Source: Candidatus Egerieicola pullicola (GTDB taxonomy: Bacteria; Bacillota; Clostridia; Oscillospirales; Ruminococcaceae). From it: 10,608 nt of DNA. The DNA is taken from NCBI GenBank assembly GCA_018712465.1, contig DVGY01000131.1, positions 1-10,608 on the forward strand. Direction: 5' to 3'. Below are positions 4,678 through 10,608 of this stretch, in pieces (position 1 is the stretch's first letter; every line of letters begins with the position of its first letter). The notes under the pieces are model-generated. The model did not search any database and was not told the DNA's origin. It saw only the letters and a program-made list of their open reading frames with translations. The position numbers were made by a program, and so were the translations under genes.

Positions 4678-7600
4678 TTACAGTGTGATACTTCCGTTTA
4701 CCACTTGAGCCAACGTCATCACATCCAGCAGATCAATGCTGTGGTCGCCGTTGAAGTCGATGACAATGCCTTCCGGAGCCTGGACCTTGCCCACCACAAT
4801 CTGAGCCATGGTCATAACGTCCAAAACATTCACAACATGATCGTCGTTCAGGTCACCGGGAAGGTTTTCATACACCAAGCCGTTGACCGCGTCTTCCAGG
4901 GCAGCCAAAGCGCTGCGGTACTGGGAAGCGGTGGCTGCCTGTCCATGGACCAGAGCTTCCACCTGCTCCAGCGCACGGGTCAGGGCCTGATAAGAAGCTT
5001 CGGTGTAAAGGGCTTCTTGGTACTCAGCAGCTTCGTCTGCCGCCATCTGCAGCACGCCGGTCCAATATTGGGCGGCAATGGTGGCGTAGTCCTCCACCTG
5101 CTGACTGAGATACAGCTCGTCGATGGCGCCGTTGAAGGCAGCATCCCAGAAATTCACGCCCAGGTAAACTTCTGCGCCCTGGCTGAGCACCTGCTGCACC
5201 GGGCCGTTGGCGATGGCCTGGCCGTTGACATAGATGGTGGCCACACCGCCATCCGCTGTCACCGCCACATGGGTCCATTCGCCCACATTCAGGTGGCTTG
5301 CATTGTCGGAAGGCACCAGGTCAGCATAGGTGCTGCCGTTGGTGCAGCTCCACACCATGGGGCCGTCGTAGGTCAGCCAGCCCTTAGGGGTGATGCTCAC
5401 CCAGTTGTCTGCATTCTGGGCCAGGAACACGGCGGGAGTGTAGTTGGTGGTTTTATCCGCCTTCATCCAGAAGGAAACGGTGTAGGTGTCGCTGTTCATG
5501 GTAGTGGGCAGCTTGTAGCCGGTAGAACCATTCAGTTCCGCCGCCTGGCCCACTACACCATCCACATAGGCCTCGGTTCCGCCGGAAGCGCTGGCAAGGC
5601 TGCCGGTGGTGGTACCGGTTTGACCGGTGATGGAATCGGTGAGGTTGCCTTCAAAGGCGTAGCTGCCGATGACGCCGGAAGCGGTGGTTTCCAGATGCAG
5701 CATGGCATCCCGCAGGGCTGCTGTGGCAGCGTTCACTCCAGCCTGATCGGCGGGATTTTTCTGCACTGCCAAGGCATTTTCCAACGCGGTCCGGAAAGCG
5801 GCCAAAGCGGAATCCTGAGCCCCTGGGGTGGAGGCATTCTGCGCAGCTTGGATCACCTGATCCAACGCCGCAGTATTTACCGTACCGGATGCAGTGCCGT
5901 TGACAATGACCAGCGTATAGGCCGCTGTGTTGGCTCTGTCCTCGGAGGTCACGGTGATTTCAAAGACATTGCTGCCTTCCGCCAGTTCCAAATTCCGAAT
6001 CTGGGTGTCGTCGATGACAATGCCGTTGACAGTAACCACCCCATTGACATTGCTGGGGGTGAATTTTACGCCCAGAGTTTCCGCCGCTTCAGTTAAGGTA
6101 AGAACAGCGATATTGTTGTCATCCATCTGCCCCAGCAAATCGGTGTCGCCGACGGTGATGGAGGTTAAGGTGGCATCGTCGTCATATTCCTCCACCATGC
6201 CGCAGGTGCCGTAGATGGGGCCGGCAGTGGAGCCGTCCACACAGGCAAATTTCAAAGTCACCTGCTCTTTGCCTTGGGTCAGCTCCAAGGGAATGTCAAA
6301 GTATTTGGTAAAGAAGCCGGATGCCTCTGCGTCAATGGTAACGGTTTCCAGCAAGGCATCATCGATGTAGATGGCGAAGGTATTGCCCGCATCCTGGCTG
6401 TGGAACTGCACCATCAGCCGGTTGGCTGTTTCGCTGTTCACCGCCAGATCGTAGGAGAAGAAACCGCCTTCCCCATCCGCCTGCCGGTAACCCATACCGC
6501 CAAAATTGCCCACACTGCTGCCGCTGGTCTGCATATTGTGGTTGGTTTCCCGCTGGTCATCGTTGGCCACAATGGAATCCACTAAATGAGTGGAAGAAGC
6601 GTTGGCGTCTTTGTTGTCCCGAATAGTCTGCTGCATGGCCGGGCTGTCCATTTCTCCAATGGTGAAATAGATGCCGTACCGCTGAGAATCGTCCTTGGCG
6701 TAGTGGGGGGTAAAGTCCAAGGTGGCGGCATCGGTTTCGGTGAGGGTTACATGCACCATGCCCTCCTCATCCAGGGTAACGGTGTAGTGATTGGCGATAT
6801 CGGCGATAAACTCCTGGGGAGTCTGGCCGTCGGTGGTCATGGAGATGATCTGCCGTTCCGTGCCGGTGGAGGTGGCGTAATGCACCGCATAGCCCCAGGT
6901 AGGCAGTGCGGAGACATCCAGTCCCACTTCCCCTAAATCGGCGCTGAGCACCCAGGGACCGTATTTCAGGCCCATGGTGTCGGAAGCGTCGGGCAGATCG
7001 TAACCCACCAGGGTCATGGGGTATTCCACGGTGATGGTGTCGCCGTCATTCCAATCCCGATTGAGGATGAGGAAGCCGCCGGAAGCGCCGTAATCGGCAA
7101 TTTCTTCCCCGTTGAGCTTGACCACCGGATCCCCCGCGCTCCAATCGGGAACCCGGATGCGCAGATCAAAGTCGCCGAAAGCCTGGGCGCCGTCCAGTTT
7201 GTTGACAGTAAAGGAAGCGGTGTAAATTTCTTCCGGGTCCACGGAGGCAGAATCGGTCTGGCTCAGCACCAGATTTTTCTCTGCCCAGGTGACGTCAGAG
7301 CCGTACAACAGCACGGCATACAAGCTGTTGTCGTTGTGATAGTAGATGCTGTCGTTGAGCTTGGTGAAGCTCTCCATGCTGGTGCAGGTGCAGCACCAGA
7401 AGTCCTCGGTGGGCTCGCAGTACACCTTGAAATAGCCGGTGCCCATAGCCTGCCAGTAGGTGGACATCCCGGTGTTGTGATTCTGAGCGGAGAGGATGGA
7501 GTTGGTGTAGGTGTTGTCGTAGAAATTTGCATACTTCTGATTGCCGGTGATCTCAAACAGCATCCGGGTCAGCTTCAGCATATTGTACACATTGCAGGTT

Positions 7601-9696
7601 TCGTTGGTGTAGCCGTCCCGGTAAGCATCCAGAATGTCAGCATCGTGGAAGTGTTCCTGCCAGCTGTTGCCGCCGGTGATGTAGCTGTGGTGGTTCACCA
7701 CAATATCCCAGAAGTTTTCCGCCACGGTGAGGTAGTAGCTCATATCCCCTGCCGCCGCATTGGAAAAGTCGTCGGTGTAAGCAGTGTTGCCGTTTAAGGT
7801 CATGTACCGGTTCATAGCGCCGATGATCTTGGGAATGGTGGTGTTGGCGTGACGGCCGCTGAGGCAGTCGATGCCCTGGTAGAGCTGATCGAACAGGCTC
7901 TTTTCATCGAAGTAGTGGGCACCGGCGATAAAGTAATCCCGGTTTTCATATCCTTCGCTGATGTGATAGAGGTTGTACAGGGCATTGTTCATGCCGCCGT
8001 ATTCGATGGTGAGGGTCTTATCCCGCTGAGCCTGGGTGAAGCCATCCATGGTTTCATAGCACCATTCGCCCAGCCACTGAGCCATTTCCTTGGCAGCGGC
8101 GGCGGTGGCGTGATCGGCGTCCACCGTGCTGAGCTGCTGGTAGGTGGTAATCAAGCCGGACAGAATGGCGTCCATGGTCCACCAAGGCACCAAAATAGAC
8201 TGCCCGTCCACACCGGTGGTCATGCCGTTGGCCAGGCGGGTAAAGTTGGCTTCTTCAAAGGCCCCCAAATACCCGTTGCCGTAAGCTTCCTGGCAGAGCC
8301 GCATATTTTGAATCATGTAGTCCAGCTTTTCTTCGATCTGCCGGTGCACGTCCTGCCGGTCCGGGTCGTTGACGGTGTTGGCCCAAGCATAGGCCAAACC
8401 GGAGAGCATATGGCCCGCCGCATTGCCCCGGAAGTTGGTATCCTCCCAGTTCACGGCGCCGGTCTGAGACCCAGCCTCGTAGGGTTCAATGGAAGACACC
8501 GCCGTGCCGTTGGAGGTGGTGGTAATGCCGGCCAAATGGTAGTAATCCACCAGCATTTTATCCGCATCCAAGCTCAGCAGATAATCGATTTCCAAATCCA
8601 GGTCTTCCAGCAGCCATTCCTGGGTAAGCTGCACGTCGGAGACGGCAAAGTCGGTGAGCTGGGAAAAATCCGTCTGGGCAGCCACGGTGAAGGTGAATTC
8701 CTTGGAAACCGAAGCGTCCCCATTGACCGCCGTGGCAGTCAGGGTCACGGTGGCGTCGGGGCTGCCCACTGCCGGACGGGTCACCACACCGGCGGTGGAA
8801 ATCACATCGGGGGCAGAGCTTTCCCAGGTGATGGCGCTGCCGTTGGCCCCTTGGGTGGGGAGAAGAAGGTTGTTGGTAATGCCGCTGGTGTTGGCAAAGG
8901 AAATGGCGTCCAAATCCGCCTGTGCCAGCGTCTCATGGTCCACGCTGCCTCCCTGCTCCTCATACATGGCCACCACTTCTGCCGGGGTGGCACACTTGCT
9001 CAGCACATTAAATTCGTCCAAAGCAAAATTGGAGAAGCCGCCGTTATAGCTGGGGCCGTTAAAGCCGATGTACTTATGGGCGGAAGTTTCATGGATTCCG
9101 CTGGAAGCGCCGTTGGTGGTGACGGTTTGCGCCACTCCATTGCGGTAGACGGAGCAGGTGTTGGAAGTTCCGTCAAAGGTGACCACCAGATGGGTCCATT
9201 CCCCTACCGGGAAGAAGTCCGCCGCGGTCCCGGCAGCCGTGCTTTCCTGCACGCCGGTACCGGTGGAAACCCGCACCGAAACGTAACCGTCGGTGTTCAG
9301 GGAGATGTACCAGCCTTCGCTGGCCCAGTTGTTGTCGTCTTTAAACCAGGCTAAAATATGTTCCCCGGTTAAGGCGGCATCCGGCTTAATCCAGCAGGAC
9401 ACGGTGAGATTTTCCGGCTGGAGGTCGCCGGAAGTTCCCAAATCCAAATAGGTGGAGCCGTCCAAGTCCAGGGCTTTTCCTCCCTGGATGCCCTCCACGT
9501 AGGTTACCGTTTTGTTGGGGGAAACGGTGATGTTATTCTGGGAAGCGTCGGTCAAATCCCCTTCAAAGGAGAGACTGAGCTGGGTGTAGGCTTCGCTGCC
9601 CGTAAACGGTGCAGCAAAAACTCCCACCGGAAGCTGTGCCCCTACTGCCACCATGGCGGCAGAAAGAACACCGGCCAGCAGTCGTTTCCACTTCAT
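4678..9696 (-). CDS. Secreted multimodular DUF1680/GH127-type beta-L-arabinofuranosidase with C-terminal dockerin
   Basis: The product has 1672 residues. In order: signal peptide (1-28, cleavage near VFA/AP); LamG (about 33-240); atrophied Ig-like domain (251-340); PF07944/DUF1680 region (about 348-1000); beta-sandwich resembling DUF6805 (1028-1168); cadherin-like sandwich (1175-1267); FIVAR-like helices (1272-1338); second LamG (1343-1535); second FIVAR (1548-1610); type I dockerin (1613-1672). Catalytic landmarks are EYGGMN (565-570), SGRHANTTIPKIIGA (613-627), EHF (681-683), ETCNVYN (699-705) and FWCCTCTSME (766-775). By analogy with HypBA1, E699, C701, C768 and C769 bind zinc, C768 is the nucleophile and E681 is the likely acid/base. 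It should release beta-L-arabinofuranose from plant glycans outside the cell, but GH146 or another specificity remains possible. The dockerin, DLNDDHVVNVLD and DFNGDHSIDLLD, implies a cohesin partner. AAGGA lies 8 bases before the ATG. A single frame is open throughout, with no damage seen. Confidence 0.9.
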   Translation of the reverse strand: MKWKRLLAGVLSAAMVAVGAQLPVGVFAAPFTGSEAYTQLSLSFEGDLTDASQNNITVSPNKTVTYVEGIQGGKALDLDGSTYLDLGTSGDLQPENLTVSCWIKPDAALTGEHILAWFKDDNNWASEGWYISLNTDGYVSVRVSTGTGVQESTAAGTAADFFPVGEWTHLVVTFDGTSNTCSVYRNGVAQTVTTNGASSGIHETSAHKYIGFNGPSYNGGFSNFALDEFNVLSKCATPAEVVAMYEEQGGSVDHETLAQADLDAISFANTSGITNNLLLPTQGANGSAITWESSAPDVISTAGVVTRPAVGSPDATVTLTATAVNGDASVSKEFTFTVAAQTDFSQLTDFAVSDVQLTQEWLLEDLDLEIDYLLSLDADKMLVDYYHLAGITTTSNGTAVSSIEPYEAGSQTGAVNWEDTNFRGNAAGHMLSGLAYAWANTVNDPDRQDVHRQIEEKLDYMIQNMRLCQEAYGNGYLGAFEEANFTRLANGMTTGVDGQSILVPWWTMDAILSGLITTYQQLSTVDADHATAAAAKEMAQWLGEWCYETMDGFTQAQRDKTLTIEYGGMNNALYNLYHISEGYENRDYFIAGAHYFDEKSLFDQLYQGIDCLSGRHANTTIPKIIGAMNRYMTLNGNTAYTDDFSNAAAGDMSYYLTVAENFWDIVVNHHSYITGGNSWQEHFHDADILDAYRDGYTNETCNVYNMLKLTRMLFEITGNQKYANFYDNTYTNSILSAQNHNTGMSTYWQAMGTGYFKVYCEPTEDFWCCTCTSMESFTKLNDSIYYHNDNSLYAVLLYGSDVTWAEKNLVLSQTDSASVDPEEIYTASFTVNKLDGAQAFGDFDLRIRVPDWSAGDPVVKLNGEEIADYGASGGFLILNRDWNDGDTITVEYPMTLVGYDLPDASDTMGLKYGPWVLSADLGEVGLDVSALPTWGYAVHYATSTGTERQIISMTTDGQTPQEFIADIANHYTVTLDEEGMVHVTLTETDAATLDFTPHYAKDDSQRYGIYFTIGEMDSPAMQQTIRDNKDANASSTHLVDSIVANDDQRETNHNMQTSGSSVGNFGGMGYRQADGEGGFFSYDLAVNSETANRLMVQFHSQDAGNTFAIYIDDALLETVTIDAEASGFFTKYFDIPLELTQGKEQVTLKFACVDGSTAGPIYGTCGMVEEYDDDATLTSITVGDTDLLGQMDDNNIAVLTLTEAAETLGVKFTPSNVNGVVTVNGIVIDDTQIRNLELAEGSNVFEITVTSEDRANTAAYTLVIVNGTASGTVNTAALDQVIQAAQNASTPGAQDSALAAFRTALENALAVQKNPADQAGVNAATAALRDAMLHLETTASGVIGSYAFEGNLTDSITGQTGTTTGSLASASGGTEAYVDGVVGQAAELNGSTGYKLPTTMNSDTYTVSFWMKADKTTNYTPAVFLAQNADNWVSITPKGWLTYDGPMVWSCTNGSTYADLVPSDNASHLNVGEWTHVAVTADGGVATIYVNGQAIANGPVQQVLSQGAEVYLGVNFWDAAFNGAIDELYLSQQVEDYATIAAQYWTGVLQMAADEAAEYQEALYTEASYQALTRALEQVEALVHGQAATASQYRSALAALEDAVNGLVYENLPGDLNDDHVVNVLDVMTMAQIVVGKVQAPEGIVIDFNGDHSIDLLDVMTLAQVVNGSITL

Positions 9697-9720
9697 GCAA
9701 TCATCCTTTCTTGCTTTTTT

Positions 9721-9764
9721 CGCCGGAATTCTGTATACTGAAAAACAGAGAAGAAGATCCGGCG
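9721..9764 (-). promoter_or_regulatory. Long hairpin in the 5' leader of the glycosidase mRNA
   Basis: CGCCGGA (9721-9727) and TCCGGCG (9758-9764) are perfectly complementary, and TTCT (9729-9732) pairs with AGAA (9752-9755) inside. In the mRNA the stem is followed by six As rather than Us, then by the ribosome binding site, so it is not a terminator. It may protect the 5' end of this long mRNA or be a protein-binding site. Confidence 0.45.
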
Positions 9765-9786
9765 AGCAGTTAAATTTTACCTCTAA

Positions 9787-9814
9787 ATTATAGCAAACGG
9801 CTTCTTTTTCGCAA
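9787..9814 (-). promoter_or_regulatory. Probable promoter of the glycosidase gene (extended -10)
   Basis: On the minus strand TTGCGA (9814-9809; 4 of 6 matches to TTGACA) is followed after 16 bases by TATAAT (9792-9787), preceded by TGC. This predicts a leader of about 80 bases. TTTGC occurs twice, 18 bases apart (9815-9811 and 9797-9793), overlapping the -35 and lying next to the -10; this could be part of an activator site, but that is speculative. Confidence 0.65.
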
Positions 9815-9900
9815 ATACGATTTCGTTGGATCGGTGTGATTTTGTCAGAAGATTGCTGAAAAAGCGCACCTTTCCTATTTCCCCGTTGGCTTGTATTTGA

Positions 9901-9908
9901 TAGGAGGA
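9901..9908 (+). promoter_or_regulatory. Strong ribosome binding site deciding the GTG start of the AraC-family gene
   Basis: TAGGAGGA ends 9 bases before the GTG at 9918. No ATG in this frame lies nearby; the first, at codon 16, has no comparable site and would remove part of the N-terminus. Confidence 0.8.
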
Positions 9909-9917
9909 ACCATTACT

Positions 9918-10608
9918 GTGAAAGTTCACCGCATTAACCGCCGGGCTCCATTGCTCTTCCATATGGCAGGCTATTTCTGCTCCCCGGATCCCAACTGGAT
10001 TCACCTGTCCCGCCTTCTCACCGACTATGAGTTGATGATTGTAGTCAAGGGAACCTTGTTTATCGCAGACGGAAACCGGGAGTTTTCGGTCAAAGAGGGG
10101 GAATACCTGCTTCTGGCCCCCGGCAGCGACCAGCACGGATACCTCCACAGCCAGTGTGAATTTTTCTGGGTGCATTTTTCCGATTCCGAGCTGCTGCTGC
10201 CCCAAGAAGTAGACCCCAATTCCGCCACCTTTTCCGATGAAATCGTGTCGATTCCGGAACACGGCGTTTTGTCCGACACCACCGTGGTGTGGAACCAAAT
10301 GCGGCTGCTGTTGAAGCATCACCGCCTTTACGACGACCCCTATGTGGCGGCGGCCGATACCATGGTGGTGCTGTGCCTGCTGCAGCATCAGTGTCTGCGG
10401 GGACGTCCCGCTTCCCAGCCTTTGGTGAAGGACGATCTCCAGGGGAAAATTTTGGACTATCTCAACTGGCACATCCACGAAAACATCCGGGTCAGCCAGG
10501 TGGCCACCCATCTGGGGTACAATGAAAAATACCTCTCCACCCTCTTTACCGCCATGACCGGGGAAAACATCAAACACTACATTCTGGTGCAAAAAATGGA
10601 AATCGCCA
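9918..10608 (+). CDS. AraC-family transcriptional regulator (cut by the window edge)
   Basis: The 230 visible residues show an N-terminal cupin-like sensor region (about 18-90), with GTLFIADGNREFSVKEGEYL (45-64), LAPGSDQHG (66-74) and FFWVHF (82-87). The start of an AraC-type double helix-turn-helix follows (about 177-230), with ENIRVSQVATHLGYNEKYLS and FTAMTGENIKHYI. The second helix-turn-helix lies beyond position 10608. I chose the GTG at 9918 because AGGAGGA (9902-9908) is 9 bases upstream. The gene is divergent from the secreted glycosidase with a shared 221-base interval, so by the usual layout of such pairs it probably senses a sugar and activates that gene. Other targets further right cannot be seen. 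The family is certain; ligand and targets are inference. I could not define its own promoter with confidence. Confidence 0.92.
   Translation, partial: MKVHRINRRAPLLFHMAGYFCSPDPNWIHLSRLLTDYELMIVVKGTLFIADGNREFSVKEGEYLLLAPGSDQHGYLHSQCEFFWVHFSDSELLLPQEVDPNSATFSDEIVSIPEHGVLSDTTVVWNQMRLLLKHHRLYDDPYVAAADTMVVLCLLQHQCLRGRPASQPLVKDDLQGKILDYLNWHIHENIRVSQVATHLGYNEKYLSTLFTAMTGENIKHYILVQKMEIA

Noticed and set aside
4660..6096. Long open frame of 478 codons on the plus strand, opposite the glycosidase
   Set aside because: It lies fully antisense to a gene with a signal peptide, clear domains and a ribosome binding site; its translation is rich in His, Gly and Val with no recognisable family, as expected from the codon bias of the opposite strand.
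7849..9354. Open frame of 501 codons on the plus strand, opposite the glycosidase
   Set aside because: Same reason: antisense shadow of the GH127-type and LamG coding region, with low-complexity Gly/His/Val composition and no domain.
9721..9764. Hairpin before the glycosidase considered as a terminator or attenuator
   Set aside because: In the mRNA direction the stem is followed by As, and in the other direction by GAGCAG; neither gives a U-run.
9783..10592. Minus-strand open frame of 269 codons opposite the AraC-family gene
   Set aside because: The plus strand carries a clear AraC-family protein with a strong ribosome binding site; the antisense frame has no recognised domain.

Overview
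The window looks like chromosomal DNA from an anaerobic Firmicute, most likely class Clostridia and perhaps the Oscillospirales/Ruminococcus-like group. The reasons are moderately GC-rich coding DNA with strong AGGAGG-type ribosome binding sites, sigma-A promoters with TATAAT boxes, a formate-tetrahydrofolate ligase gene, paired half-size TauE/SafE transporter genes and a dockerin-bearing secreted glycosidase. The order-level placement is inference.

Layout. Positions 1-383 (minus) hold the N-terminal part of formate-tetrahydrofolate ligase (fhs), cut by the window edge. A compact divergent promoter region follows, with the fhs and tsaE -35 boxes only 5 bases apart. From 603 to 2954 (plus) runs an apparent operon: tsaE and tsaB (tRNA t6A modification), rpiB (ribose-5-phosphate isomerase B, overlapping tsaB by 4 bases) and upp (uracil salvage). 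It ends in a strong intrinsic terminator at 2982-3012. Positions 3078-3802 (plus) carry two half-size TauE/SafE membrane proteins that overlap by 4 bases. They face a minus-strand sirtuin deacylase (3837-4556) across a bidirectional terminator.

Positions 4678-9696 (minus) encode one 1672-residue secreted enzyme. It has a signal peptide, LamG, atrophied Ig-like, DUF1680/GH127-type catalytic region, C-terminal beta-sandwich modules, FIVAR, LamG, FIVAR and a C-terminal type I dockerin. Its zinc/cysteine active-site signature is present (E699, C701, C768, C769). Divergent from it, after a 221-base regulatory interval, is an AraC-family regulator (GTG start at 9918) that runs off the right edge and is the natural candidate to control the glycosidase.

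Functionally the left half is housekeeping: one-carbon metabolism, tRNA modification, and ribose-phosphate and uracil salvage. The right half is an accessory unit for plant glycan use. The dockerin implies attachment to a cohesin scaffold encoded elsewhere. No mobile element, CRISPR array, tRNA or rRNA gene was seen. The most interesting items are the dockerin-bearing GH127-type enzyme with an extra active-site cysteine, the upp leader in which a hairpin separates the Shine-Dalgarno from the start codon, and the split TauE/SafE pair.
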